DNA from: Flavobacteriales bacterium
GTDB lineage: Bacteria; Bacteroidota; Bacteroidia; Flavobacteriales_D; Crocinitomicaceae
Length of the DNA stretch: 64,000 nucleotides
Assembly (NCBI GenBank): GCA_947462255.1
Contig: CANHOA010000009.1
Span: forward strand, 53,960-117,959
Direction: 5' to 3'
The translations under genes were made by a program, and so were the position numbers. The first letter of the stretch is position 1. Each line of letters starts with the position of its first letter. Below the pieces are notes generated by a model. It had not been told where the DNA came from. It did no database searches and saw only the letters and a program-made list of their open reading frames with translations. This document shows, piece by piece, positions 19,162-28,690 of the stretch.

Positions 19162-19192
19162 AAAAAAAGCGGCCCATTGAGTCGCTTTTTTT
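19162..19192. terminator. Bidirectional Rho-independent terminator
   Basis: Stem AAAAAAAGCG (19162-19171) pairs with CGCTTTTTTT (19183-19192) around an 11-base loop. A-run and T-run flank the GC core, so it can end transcription of the superoxide dismutase gene and of the convergent porin gene. Confidence 0.75.
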
Positions 19193-19209
19193 ATTTATAA
19201 TACTAAGGA

Positions 19210-20523
19210 TTAAAAACGATACTGTACCCTAAACGTTAGGACATCGTCATTTAAGTCTTTGTCGAAACCTGAGATTCCATTTGCATTTTCATTCGTTACC
19301 ATATTATAGTATAACATCAATTTCACATTGTCATTATAATAGTAATTGTATCCAATTCCTAACATGGTATATTTCAATTCTGCCTTACTCATTGAAGTTC
19401 CAAGAGCAAAGTGATTTGCACTTATTTTTGTGTTTGGATCATACCATTCATATTTCAAGACGATTTCATTTTTGGTTTTGCCAAGTCGTTGAATTAAATA
19501 AGCATATCCTCCATTGAACGAACGAATATATGTATCCATTTTGGAAGGCAGTGTACATGGACTTTTTGATTCATCAATCATGCCTGCTTGTTTGCCTCTT
19601 ATGTATTCACTGCGAATTGTAGTTGTCCCAATTTTTGATTTTAAACTTAATTGAAAATCAGCTCCATAATATTTTCGTGGGGCTTTGCCTCCTTTATACA
19701 AAGTGCTTGTGACTGTATCTCGAAGTTGCCACTGCATGAGTCCATTTGTACCTGCCTCAAGCTTTTCAAAAACCCGGTTATTTTGAAATACAAATCCACC
19801 ATTGTAATGAGAAAGACCTAAACCAAACTGAATTTTATCCTCTTTCCATGATTTTTTATAGTGAGCGCGCCCAATAAAATCTTTGTATGAATCAAAATCT
19901 ACCGCTCCAGCATTGCTTAAACTTGTTGTTCCTGGAACGGCAATCCCTACCCCATTAAAAAGTCCTGCATCAACTTTCAAACCATACAATTTTTTACCCT
20001 TAGGCGGTTGAAACGTCAGCATAGCACCAAGATCGCGTTCATTAGGCAATAAAATTTGAGTGAAACGAGATCGCTCAGGTGTTTCACGATCTGCAGATGA
20101 TTGTTGAATTTCAAATCCAAACGGACGATTTATCAATCCAGTAGTTAATATAAATGATTTAGTCCATGGATCAGTAATTTTACCAAAGTATTCAACTAGA
20201 TTCACGCCTCTTTCTGTAGCATTAATTTGCATTACTCCTTGGAATACTCCATTTGTATAGGTGAATTTAATACGGCCTCTTCGCAACATGAAGCGATTGT
20301 CTGATAAAGGCAAGAAATCTCCTCCATCAAATGTTTTAGCTCCCTTTGATTCTGCATGTTGAAATTGAGTTTGTACCCAACCCGTTATTTTCAGATTCTT
20401 CATTTGCGTTAATTCTGTTTTCAGTTGATTCAACGTTTGCTTTAAGGTATCCTCTTTTGTACTTTGCTGGGCAATTAATGCTGGCAACGAAAACATAAAT
20501 AATACGAATAGTTGTTTTTTCAT
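19210..20523 (-). CDS. Phosphate-selective porin O/P-like outer membrane protein
   Basis: This 437-residue protein has a signal peptide (MKKQLFVLFMFSLPALIA), a short coiled segment (TLNQLKTELTQMKNLK) and then alternating beta-strands typical of OprO/OprP porins. It ends in FRVQYRF with a C-terminal Phe, the outer-membrane insertion signal. It faces the PhoU-like/PiT gene pair, which supports a role in phosphate uptake across the outer membrane. Substrate choice is inferred from family and neighbours. Confidence 0.85.
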   Translation of the reverse strand: MKKQLFVLFMFSLPALIAQQSTKEDTLKQTLNQLKTELTQMKNLKITGWVQTQFQHAESKGAKTFDGGDFLPLSDNRFMLRRGRIKFTYTNGVFQGVMQINATERGVNLVEYFGKITDPWTKSFILTTGLINRPFGFEIQQSSADRETPERSRFTQILLPNERDLGAMLTFQPPKGKKLYGLKVDAGLFNGVGIAVPGTTSLSNAGAVDFDSYKDFIGRAHYKKSWKEDKIQFGLGLSHYNGGFVFQNNRVFEKLEAGTNGLMQWQLRDTVTSTLYKGGKAPRKYYGADFQLSLKSKIGTTTIRSEYIRGKQAGMIDESKSPCTLPSKMDTYIRSFNGGYAYLIQRLGKTKNEIVLKYEWYDPNTKISANHFALGTSMSKAELKYTMLGIGYNYYYNDNVKLMLYYNMVTNENANGISGFDKDLNDDVLTFRVQYRF

Positions 20524-20540
20524 GAGATATAATTTGAAGT

Positions 20541-20548
20541 CAAAACTA
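20541..20548 (-). promoter_or_regulatory. Probable -7 box of the porin promoter
   Basis: The minus strand reads TAGTTTTG (TAnnTTTG form), 18 bases before the porin start codon at 20523. Confidence 0.4.
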
Positions 20549-20766
20549 ACTACTTAACATATTTTTAATAATTCCTTAATCTATATTTAACTTAAAAGTA
20601 ATTTTGGTAATAATTTGGTAACATTAAAATTCAAAGTCAGAACTTTTATCAATTAATAACCCAAAAAAAAATCTCATGTTGAGCGTTCGCAAGCCTTTAA
20701 TGACTTTCCCAATGTTATGTTTAGGTTAAGAAAACATATTGAGACCCTTCTTTACCCGCAAGACCA

Positions 20767-20774
20767 TAACTTTG
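20767..20774 (+). promoter_or_regulatory. Probable -7 box for the PhoU-like/PiT operon
   Basis: TAACTTTG matches TAnnTTTG and lies 18 bases before the ATG at 20792. The intergenic region (20524-20791) thus holds two divergent promoters for the phosphate genes. Confidence 0.45.
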
Positions 20775-20791
20775 AATAAAAAATTAAAGAT

Positions 20792-21436
20792 ATGGCTGGA
20801 ATTTTAAGTTACTTTTTACCAAAAGACAGAGTTTTTTATTCGCTTTTTGAAGAAGCAGGAGATAATTTAGTGAACATATCACAGAAACTCTTACAAGTGG
20901 TACAAGAACCTGATTTTAATAAGCGCGCGGTACTTATTAAAGACATGTCTGATTTAGAACATGCTAACGATAATGTCACCCATAAAATTTTCGTAGAATT
21001 AGGGCGAAATTTCATCACTCCTTTCGACAGAGAAGATATTCATGCCTTGGCATCTGCATTAGATGATATTGCCGATTATATCTTTTCAGCGGGGAAAAAA
21101 ATTAATTTCTACCACATAGATCCTATTTCAGATTTAGGGATTCAAAAAACGGCTGAGGCTATACACGATTCAACCATTGCAGTGAAACAAGCAGTAATGG
21201 AACTTAGAAATTTAAAGAATACTCAGAAAATTATTGAGTGTGTGATAAAAATTAACAGCTTAGAGAACGAGGCGGATACTCTTTTCGATATGAATATTGA
21301 GAAATTATTTGCTTCAGATGTTGATGCCAAAGAGCTAATCAAGCGACGTGAATTATATCAAGTCATGGAGACAGCAACCGACAAATGCGAAGATGCAGGA
21401 AATGTGATTGAATCTATTGTTGTGAAATACGCTTAA
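20792..21436 (+). CDS. DUF47/PhoU-like phosphate transport regulator
   Basis: The 214-residue all-helical protein matches the DUF47 (YkaA/PhoU_div) family: an N-terminal FYSLFEEAGDNL segment and the metal-binding-type repeats DLEHANDNVTH and INSLENEADTLFD, each with the E-x-x-x-D pattern. DUF47 genes typically precede low-affinity phosphate transporter genes and are thought to regulate them. Here the gene is 25 bases before the PiT gene, clearly one operon. Confidence 0.88.
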   Translation: MAGILSYFLPKDRVFYSLFEEAGDNLVNISQKLLQVVQEPDFNKRAVLIKDMSDLEHANDNVTHKIFVELGRNFITPFDREDIHALASALDDIADYIFSAGKKINFYHIDPISDLGIQKTAEAIHDSTIAVKQAVMELRNLKNTQKIIECVIKINSLENEADTLFDMNIEKLFASDVDAKELIKRRELYQVMETATDKCEDAGNVIESIVVKYA

Positions 21437-21461
21437 TTTTTCTTAACTAGTACCTACTTGT

Positions 21462-23045
21462 ATGTTTACATTATTAATTGTTGTTATTGCGATTGCCTTA
21501 ATATTTGACTTAGTAAACGGTTTCCACGATGCCGCTAACTCTATTGCTACGGTGGTTTCAACAAAAGTACTTACACCATTTCAAGCCGTGATTTGGGCAG
21601 CCACTTTTAACGTAATTGCATTTTGGGTTTTTGATATGAGTGTGGGTAACACCGTTGCAAAAACGGTAGATAACAACGCTATTGATCTTTGGGTTATTCT
21701 AGCAGGACTTTTAGCTGCCACATTTTGGAACCTACTCACCTGGAGGCTAGGTATTCCCTCATCATCCTCACACACTTTAATTGGTGGTTTTGCTGGGGCA
21801 GCTGTTGCGCATGCTGGGTGGGATGTAATTGCCGGAGGTGAAATCTTAAAGGTTGTTCTGTTTATCTTCTTAGCACCTTTAATCGGAGGTTTCATAGCCT
21901 ATCTAATTGCTGTTGTAACGATTAGCCGTTCCTTTTGGAAGAAAATGTTGGTTATTTTAACCCTATCAGGCATAACTATCGTATTTATGCAATACATGAT
22001 CGACTACATGGACATGAAGCCTATTATGTTATACATTGTTATTGGAATGATCAGTGCTTTTATTGTCGTGTATACGTGGTTTGAAATTATGCATGGTAAA
22101 AAACCTTCTGCTGTTAAGGAAGCAAACATGCATAAAAAACTGCAGCTACTTTCCTCAGCAGCCTTTTCTTTAGGACATGGTGGAGCTGATTCACAAAAAG
22201 TAATGGGTATTATCTGCGCTGCACTTTTAGTTTATGGTAACTTGGGGAGACAAGGAAAATTAGAGGAGAAAGTTCCCAAAGATCTTCAAATCACTGAATT
22301 AATGCAAATTGAATTTCATAAAGAAGGCAAACTTGAAAAATACAAGCCAGAGGCAGCAAAATTAGGTGATAATGTATACTACGTAGAACATAAAGCGATT
22401 GTTGATGCTAGTTCCGGTATCGTAGTATATGATAAAAAAGGAAAACGAACTCCAGAGGCAACTATGGAAAACTTACCAAGTTTCAAAGAAATCGATGAAA
22501 AACTGAAAAAAATAGAAATTTTCACCCTTGGTGACGCCTTGTGTGATGCCTCAAGCAAGGATACCATTTTTAATAAAAAAACATTAAATAAAAAGTATGT
22601 TTATGCTGGTATTTTTAATAACTACGTCGATCTCAAAACTAGTGACTTAAGAGAAGGATTTAAAATTAAAACAAAAGTTCATTCGGAAACAATGCCTTTT
22701 TGGATTGCCTTCGGGTGCTATTTGATGATTGGTTTGGGAACATTAATGGGCGGATGGAAGATTGTGAAAACTATGGGGACCAAGATAACTAAGGTTACAC
22801 CGCTAGAAGGAGTCTGTGCTGAAACGGCTGGTGCATTAACCTTATTTACTGTTTCACAATTCGGCATTCCTGTTTCTACAACCCATACTATCACAGGTTC
22901 TATCATAGGAGTTGGTGCTACTAAGCGACTTTCCGCAGTGCGATGGGGCGTTACCATAAACTTACTCTGGGCATGGATATTAACCATACCGGTTAGTGCA
23001 ATTCTTGCTGCTTTGATTTACTACCTCATCATTTTGGTTAAATAA
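21462..23045 (+). CDS. Inorganic phosphate transporter, PiT family
   Basis: This 527-residue membrane protein carries the two PiT signature halves: DLVNGFHDAANSIATVVSTK near the N-terminus with SSSSHTLIGG, and FGIPVSTTHTITGSIIGVGA near the C-terminus. About ten membrane helices are split by a long soluble insertion (about residues 265-400), common in Bacteroidota PiT proteins. It imports phosphate with a cation across the inner membrane. Upstream are a DUF47 regulator and a divergent phosphate-type porin. Confidence 0.93.
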   Translation: MFTLLIVVIAIALIFDLVNGFHDAANSIATVVSTKVLTPFQAVIWAATFNVIAFWVFDMSVGNTVAKTVDNNAIDLWVILAGLLAATFWNLLTWRLGIPSSSSHTLIGGFAGAAVAHAGWDVIAGGEILKVVLFIFLAPLIGGFIAYLIAVVTISRSFWKKMLVILTLSGITIVFMQYMIDYMDMKPIMLYIVIGMISAFIVVYTWFEIMHGKKPSAVKEANMHKKLQLLSSAAFSLGHGGADSQKVMGIICAALLVYGNLGRQGKLEEKVPKDLQITELMQIEFHKEGKLEKYKPEAAKLGDNVYYVEHKAIVDASSGIVVYDKKGKRTPEATMENLPSFKEIDEKLKKIEIFTLGDALCDASSKDTIFNKKTLNKKYVYAGIFNNYVDLKTSDLREGFKIKTKVHSETMPFWIAFGCYLMIGLGTLMGGWKIVKTMGTKITKVTPLEGVCAETAGALTLFTVSQFGIPVSTTHTITGSIIGVGATKRLSAVRWGVTINLLWAWILTIPVSAILAALIYYLIILVK

Positions 23046-23147
23046 CTAAAAGAGTTCGGTAATTTTATTTTAATTAATCTATTGTTAAGTTATTGTTAGT
23101 TGTATTTTTTTTTCTACATTAGCCATTCAATTTAATTCTTTAATCCT

Positions 23148-24899
23148 ATGAAAAAAATCTTACTTTCTTTTAGCGCCTGTTTAATGGTTGCTTACGCTTC
23201 TTCCCAGGTTATTTGCAAGGGTGTTTCTCCCTCAAATATCGCTGGAAACTATACCTTCAGTTGGGCTCCCCCTACTGGTGGATGGGGTACTCCGGATTTT
23301 CTTATCCCCAATACATTTGTACAGGATACATTAATGATGGTAGATGATGGTACACCTGGATTAAATGCACAAGGAAATCCTATTTCAGGAGAAGGTTGTA
23401 ATCCATTAATCAATAATTTAACAGGTAAAATTGCAGTCATTTTTCGAAATACCTGTGAGTTTGGAGCAAAAGCATTTAATGCACAAAATGCAGGTGCTGT
23501 TGGTGTTATTGTCGTAAACAGAAACCCAGGTGAATGGTTGAACATGGGTGCAGGAGTTGATGGAGCCAACGTAACAATCCCTGTTGTAATGCTAGACTTT
23601 ATTGATGGTATGGACATCGTTGCAGAAATGCAAAATGGCCCTGTTGTCATGTTCCTTGGTAACAAAGTTGGTTTATTTCCTACTGATGGTGGCCTAACAC
23701 CTTCAACTACATTAATTCCTAAGCAAGGTGGTGTTGTTTCTTTCTTGGCTCAAAATGGCACAGAATTTAATTTTGACCTCGGAGCTCGTGTCTACAATTA
23801 TGGTAATCAAGCCCTTTCCGGTGTAACATTGAATGCTACCATTACCAATCCTACAGGAACCACCGTTTACAACAATACTGTTACCAATATCACACTTAAT
23901 GTTGGAGATAGCGTTGATGTTGAGCCATCTCAAACCAACTACCTTCCTCAATTCTCATTGTCTAACTATCCTACTGGACGTTATACCCTTACTTATACCT
24001 TAACTTCTTCGAGTGCAGACAGTGATCCTTCAGACAACTCTTTAAGTTATGATTTTGTTATTCAAGATTCACTTTACACCTTTGCGAATATAGATGTTGC
24101 AAGCGGAAATGCGGCTCCAAGTACACATTACCGCCCAAGTACTAACAATGCGACATACTCCGTTTGTACTGTACTAAAAGATGCAAACGCAAGTCGAATT
24201 GCAGCTGTAGGTGTTCATTTTTCAGCAACCACTGCTGCAAATACAGTTCCCTTAGATGGCGAAGAAATTGCCTTGTATTTATATAAGTGGGAAGATAACT
24301 TCGTTGATTTAAATGATGCTGCATTTGGATTTAACACATTGACTCAAGTAGCTGGTGGATATTACTATTTTCCGTCAGATCTTCAAGGTGAATTAGTTTA
24401 CGGTGAATTTGACCAAGCAGTTGTTCTTGAAGATGGTGTGCGTTATTTAGCGTGTGCTCAGACCGTTAATTTAGACCTTTATTTAGGTTTTGATGGCGAT
24501 CGCGACCACACATGGAACTACAATTGGTATGCACAACCAATGTCTCCAATTGAAAGCGATGGAGCGTATTTCGCAGCTGGATTTGGCGCAGATGTACCTA
24601 ATGGACTTGTTCTACGCGTTATTGATGCCAACAACATTGGTCTAAATGAAGCGAACACTATCGGCGGTATGGCTTATCCAAATCCTACCACGGATAAAGT
24701 AACCGTTTCTATAGAAGGTGAAGGCTTAGCTAACTTAACTGTTACAGATATTTCTGGTAAGCAGGTTCTTACTCAATCATTAGATTTAGTAAACGGAAAA
24801 TCAGCCGTGTCTATTGAGACATTAGATGCTGGAGTTTACATATTCAACCTTGTGTTGGAGAATGGCAAAACGTCACAATTTAACGTTGTAAAGCGTTAA
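23148..24899 (+). CDS. Secreted PA-domain protein with T9SS sorting domain
   Basis: This 583-residue protein has a signal peptide (MKKILLSFSACLMVAYASS) and a protease-associated (PA) domain at about residues 50-170 (GKIAVIFRNTCEFGAKAFNA, GAVGVIVVN, IPVVMLDFIDG). A beta-sandwich region follows, and the C-terminal T9SS type A domain is at about 510-583 (GGMAYPNPTTDKVTV). No peptidase domain was seen, so PA may serve as a binding module on its own. It is monocistronic with a strong terminator. Confidence 0.85.
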   Translation: MKKILLSFSACLMVAYASSQVICKGVSPSNIAGNYTFSWAPPTGGWGTPDFLIPNTFVQDTLMMVDDGTPGLNAQGNPISGEGCNPLINNLTGKIAVIFRNTCEFGAKAFNAQNAGAVGVIVVNRNPGEWLNMGAGVDGANVTIPVVMLDFIDGMDIVAEMQNGPVVMFLGNKVGLFPTDGGLTPSTTLIPKQGGVVSFLAQNGTEFNFDLGARVYNYGNQALSGVTLNATITNPTGTTVYNNTVTNITLNVGDSVDVEPSQTNYLPQFSLSNYPTGRYTLTYTLTSSSADSDPSDNSLSYDFVIQDSLYTFANIDVASGNAAPSTHYRPSTNNATYSVCTVLKDANASRIAAVGVHFSATTAANTVPLDGEEIALYLYKWEDNFVDLNDAAFGFNTLTQVAGGYYYFPSDLQGELVYGEFDQAVVLEDGVRYLACAQTVNLDLYLGFDGDRDHTWNYNWYAQPMSPIESDGAYFAAGFGADVPNGLVLRVIDANNIGLNEANTIGGMAYPNPTTDKVTVSIEGEGLANLTVTDISGKQVLTQSLDLVNGKSAVSIETLDAGVYIFNLVLENGKTSQFNVVKR

Positions 24900-24916
24900 A
24901 CCAAGCTTATAATTTT

Positions 24917-24945
24917 AAAAAGGGTTGGTTTCACCAACCCTTTTT
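24917..24945 (+). terminator. Rho-independent terminator
   Basis: A 13-bp stem, AAAAAGGGTTGGT paired with ACCAACCCTTTTT, closes a TTC loop and runs into eight T residues. It ends the PA-domain gene. Confidence 0.9.
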
Positions 24946-24978
24946 TTTATGCCCTAACTTTTATCTGCTTTAACTCCT

Positions 24979-24986
24979 TATCTTTG
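24979..24986 (+). promoter_or_regulatory. Probable -7 box of metG promoter
   Basis: TATCTTTG matches TAnnTTTG and ends 9 bases before the ATG at 24996. The predicted message leader is only a few bases long. Confidence 0.45.
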
Positions 24987-24995
24987 CTAACGAAT

Positions 24996-27056
24996 ATGGA
25001 AAAAAAGTCCTATACCGTTACCGCAGCATTACCGTATGCAAATGGCCCACTTCACCTTGGTCATATCGCAGGCGTTTACCTGCCAGCTGATATTTTCGTG
25101 CGATTTCTACGCTTGCAAAAACATGATGTCGCATTTATATGCGGTAGTGATGAACACGGAGCTGCAATTACCTTAAGGGCAAAAAAGGAAGGGGTTCAAC
25201 CCCAAGAAATCGTAGATAAATACCATACATTAATTAAGCACAGTTTCGAAAAATTTGAAATTTCATTCGATATTTTTCACCGGACATCCTCTGAATTACA
25301 TCATCAATACGCCAGTGAATTTTTTAAAACATTACACGAAAAAGGTGCTTTTGAAGAACAAAAATCACTTCAATATTTTGATGCAACCTACCAACAGTTT
25401 TTGGCAGATCGTTACATTACAGGAACCTGTCCAAAATGCCAGCACCCCAATGCATATGGAGACCAATGCGAAAAATGTGGGGCTGATTTAAGCCCAACTG
25501 AATTAATTAACCCCACATCTACTTTGTCGGGAAATACCCCGGAATTAAAAGAAACCACGCATTGGTATTTACCGATGAATAAACATGAAGAATGGTTGCG
25601 GGATTGGATCCAAAAAGGAAGCATAGAGGGGGAAATTATTCACGATCCGAAAACATGGAAAAACCAAGTTGTTGGACAATGTATGTCTTGGATTAATGGA
25701 GGTTTGCGCGCTCGCGCAATGACCAGAGATTTAGACTGGGGAATTCCTGTTCCACTGCCAAACTCAGAAGGAAAAGTATTATATGTTTGGCTAGATGCTC
25801 CGATTGGCTATATCTCAGCGACTCAGCAATGGGCCATAGATAATGGGGAAAATTGGAAAGATTATTGGTGTAAAGAAGAAGCGAAAGACAGAAAATTGAT
25901 CCATTTTATTGGCAAAGACAACATCGTTTTTCACGCCATTATTTTCCCAATCCTTTTAAAATCACATGGCGATTTTATTTTACCCGAAAATGTTCCGGCA
26001 TATGAGTTTCTAAACCTAGAGGGAGATAAATTTTCCACTTCAAGGAATTGGGCCGTTTGGCTGCACGAATACCTCGAACACTATCCTAATAAAGTGGATG
26101 AGTTAAAATATGTTTTAACATCAATTGCTCCTGAAAATAAAGACTCAGAATTTACATGGGCCGATTTCCAAACACGAATTAATTCAGAATTAGCCGATAT
26201 TTATGGCAATTTTGTTAATCGCGTAACTGTGCTTATCCATAAATATTACGAAGGCGTTATACCTTCCGCTCACGAGCTGACAATTTATGACCAAAAAGTA
26301 CTTTCTGAAATCGCTACGATTCCAGGTAAAATTTCAGACTTGTTATATCAATATAAGATTAGAGAAGCGCAACAAGAGATGATGAACTTGGCAAGAATTG
26401 GGAATAAATACCTCGCCGATGAAGAGCCTTGGAAAGTTATCAAAAGTGATCCTATACGAGTAGAAACGATCCTTAAGGTAGCACTTCAGATTACTGAAAA
26501 GCTAGCGTTGTGTTCACGTGTGTTTTTGCCAAAAACAGCAGATACATTGCTGAACATGCTTCAGATCAATTCAGAAGATTGGGATGTAACCGAGTCTATG
26601 CTCATATCCGGAAATAGTATTGGAACACCCACCATATTATTTGAAAAAATTACAGATGAATGGGTAGATCATGAGAAAAGCAAGTTAATTACCACTCCTA
26701 TTACGAATTCTAAATACCCTATCATGAAAGAATTAATCTCCTTCGAAGATTTCACTAAAATGGACCTTCGCATTGGTCACGTAATAGCGGCCGAAAAAAT
26801 GGAAAATGCAGATAAACTTCTCGTTTTGAAGGTCGATACAGGAATTGATGAACGAACCATAGTATCTGGAATTGCAAAGCATTACGATGCCGCAGCAATC
26901 CTTGGAAAGAAAGTCGTTGTCCTTATGAATTTAGCGCCAAGAAAAATTAGAGGGGTTGAATCGCATGGAATGCTCTTAATGGCTGAAAATAGCGAAGGAG
27001 AATTAAGCGCTTTAATCAGCGACCGCGATTTTGATTTTGGCGTAACAATAGCATAG
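24996..27056 (+). CDS. metG: Methionine-tRNA ligase with C-terminal tRNA-binding domain
   Basis: From the ATG at 24996 the enzyme has 686 residues; a TTG at 24984 is an in-frame alternative but would lie within the promoter box. The HIGH motif is HLGHI (20-24), a zinc knuckle CPKC...CEKCG lies at about 146-164, and the KMSKS position reads KFSTS (about 345-349). The C-terminal 110 residues form the Trbp111/EMAP-type OB fold (MDLRIGHVIAAEKMENADKL) that binds tRNA and supports dimer formation. It charges initiator and elongator tRNA-Met. Confidence 0.97.
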   Translation: MEKKSYTVTAALPYANGPLHLGHIAGVYLPADIFVRFLRLQKHDVAFICGSDEHGAAITLRAKKEGVQPQEIVDKYHTLIKHSFEKFEISFDIFHRTSSELHHQYASEFFKTLHEKGAFEEQKSLQYFDATYQQFLADRYITGTCPKCQHPNAYGDQCEKCGADLSPTELINPTSTLSGNTPELKETTHWYLPMNKHEEWLRDWIQKGSIEGEIIHDPKTWKNQVVGQCMSWINGGLRARAMTRDLDWGIPVPLPNSEGKVLYVWLDAPIGYISATQQWAIDNGENWKDYWCKEEAKDRKLIHFIGKDNIVFHAIIFPILLKSHGDFILPENVPAYEFLNLEGDKFSTSRNWAVWLHEYLEHYPNKVDELKYVLTSIAPENKDSEFTWADFQTRINSELADIYGNFVNRVTVLIHKYYEGVIPSAHELTIYDQKVLSEIATIPGKISDLLYQYKIREAQQEMMNLARIGNKYLADEEPWKVIKSDPIRVETILKVALQITEKLALCSRVFLPKTADTLLNMLQINSEDWDVTESMLISGNSIGTPTILFEKITDEWVDHEKSKLITTPITNSKYPIMKELISFEDFTKMDLRIGHVIAAEKMENADKLLVLKVDTGIDERTIVSGIAKHYDAAAILGKKVVVLMNLAPRKIRGVESHGMLLMAENSEGELSALISDRDFDFGVTIA

Positions 27057-27112
27057 CCGATTGATTGCTATAGTATAAGAAGATGAAATTTAATTCTTCG
27101 CATTCACCACTA

Positions 27113-27751
27113 CTAGATATACCCTTTATCTTTTGCCCAACTACTTAATTGAGCGGCATTTGTGAATCCTAATTTCTTTAGAATGTTATGACGATGTGTT
27201 TCAATTGTTCTATGCGAAACAAATAATTTTTCGGCAATAATCTTGGATGTCAGGCCTTGGGCTATATGTTTAACAATTTCAATTTCTTTCATTGTCAGGG
27301 ACTTTTTTGAATCCTCATCCTCCACATTTAATAAGGAAGTAAAGTTTCGATCTTTAATTTCCGCTGAAATAAAAATTTCACCGTTGTAAACGGCGTGAAT
27401 ACCGCTGATTAACTCTGTCTTATTCGTGTTTTTGGTTAGATAACCTTTGGCGCCTATAGACAGAAACTTTTTTACATACGTAATATCATCATGTAAAGAA
27501 AGCCCAATAATCTTTGTTTTAGGTAAGGTATTGGTTATTTTAATGGCTGCCTCTATCCCACTTCCTGCCCCTAGATTTATATCCATTAATATAATGTCGG
27601 GACGCAAACTCATCGCCGCATCAAAGGCATTGGCTTCAGAATCTGCTGTTCCTACAACATAAATGGAAGGTGCGTCTTTCAATAAAGCAGACCAAGCCTC
27701 ACTTATAAGTTGATGATCATCAACAATTAAAACCTTGATTATTGTTTCCAT
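27113..27751 (-). CDS. NarL/FixJ-type response regulator
   Basis: The 212-residue protein has a receiver domain (1-120; acidic pocket VDDHQ, phosphorylation site Asp57 in LMDINLG, and GYLTKN with the conserved Lys) and a C-terminal LuxR-type helix-turn-helix (about 148-205, LTMKEIEIVKHIAQGLTSKI and FVSHRTIETHRHNI). It should bind DNA as a phosphorylated dimer. No histidine kinase gene is next to it, so the partner is unknown. It lies tail to tail with metG and 21 bases before the end of the ATP synthase genes on the same strand. Confidence 0.93.
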   Translation of the reverse strand: METIIKVLIVDDHQLISEAWSALLKDAPSIYVVGTADSEANAFDAAMSLRPDIILMDINLGAGSGIEAAIKITNTLPKTKIIGLSLHDDITYVKKFLSIGAKGYLTKNTNKTELISGIHAVYNGEIFISAEIKDRNFTSLLNVEDEDSKKSLTMKEIEIVKHIAQGLTSKIIAEKLFVSHRTIETHRHNILKKLGFTNAAQLSSWAKDKGYI

Positions 27752-27772
27752 ACATTGGTATTTGGCACTAAA

Positions 27773-28648
27773 TTAACCATTTAAGGCCTCAGCACCACCA
27801 ACTATTTCTAAAATCTCATTAGTAATCGCAGCTTGACGCGCTTTATTGTAGGTTAATTTCAAGCTTTTTTGAAGATCTTTGGCGTTATCTGTTGCTTTGT
27901 GCATCGCAGTCATTCGAGCGCCATGCTCAGAAGCATTAGAATCTAATAAAGCCTTAAACAATTGTATTTTGAGAGATTTTGGAATAAGGACTGAAACTAA
28001 TTCTTGTTTGTTGGGTTCGAATAAATAATCAACCGAATTCGAATTATTCTCTGGAATTGGACTAATAAGGGGTAAAAATTGTTCTACTTCTATTGATTGA
28101 CTAGCCGCATTAATGAAACTATTATACACAACAACAACTTTACTAAACTGCTGCTGCTCATACAAAGACATTAATTGCGTAGCGATAAGCGCAGTACGGT
28201 CAAAGGTAAGATCTAAAAAAATATCCTCTAAAGGCGCTAATTCGTCATTTATAAAATAATTTGGCGTTTTTTTTATGACGTCTTTCACTTTTTTACCAAG
28301 ACATAGGACCTTAACGTCATACGCTTGATAATCTGAAGCGATTAAGTGCTGCACTTTTTTTATAATATTATTATTGAACCCGCCGCACAAGCCTCGATTA
28401 GACGAAATAGCAATAATTAAAACGCTATTTCCATCGTTCAGTTTGGCTAGTTTATTCTCAGAAGCATCCGCTACAGCGCTAAGATTACCCAGGATTTCCT
28501 TTAATTTACCAGCATACGGGCGTAATTTTGTTACAGCATCTTGAGCGCGTTTCAATTTAGCAGCAGATACCATTTTCATAGCAGAAGTAATCTGCATTGT
28601 TGATCCAACTGACGCTATTCTATTCCGTATTTCCTTTAAATTGGCCAT
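27773..28648 (-). CDS. atpG: ATP synthase gamma subunit
   Basis: The rotor shaft of the F1 part, 291 residues from the ATG at 28648 (MANLKEIRNRIASVGSTMQI); a start 15 bases upstream would add five residues that do not fit the family. The conserved ends are present: the N-terminal ITSAMKMVSAAKL and the C-terminal YNKARQAAITNEILEIVGGA. It is the last gene of the six-gene atpBEFHAG cluster, 42 bases after atpA. Confidence 0.96.
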   Translation of the reverse strand: MANLKEIRNRIASVGSTMQITSAMKMVSAAKLKRAQDAVTKLRPYAGKLKEILGNLSAVADASENKLAKLNDGNSVLIIAISSNRGLCGGFNNNIIKKVQHLIASDYQAYDVKVLCLGKKVKDVIKKTPNYFINDELAPLEDIFLDLTFDRTALIATQLMSLYEQQQFSKVVVVYNSFINAASQSIEVEQFLPLISPIPENNSNSVDYLFEPNKQELVSVLIPKSLKIQLFKALLDSNASEHGARMTAMHKATDNAKDLQKSLKLTYNKARQAAITNEILEIVGGAEALNG

Positions 28649-28690
28649 AGTATTAATGTACAACTTGCCTTAGAGGCAATTCAAATTCAA

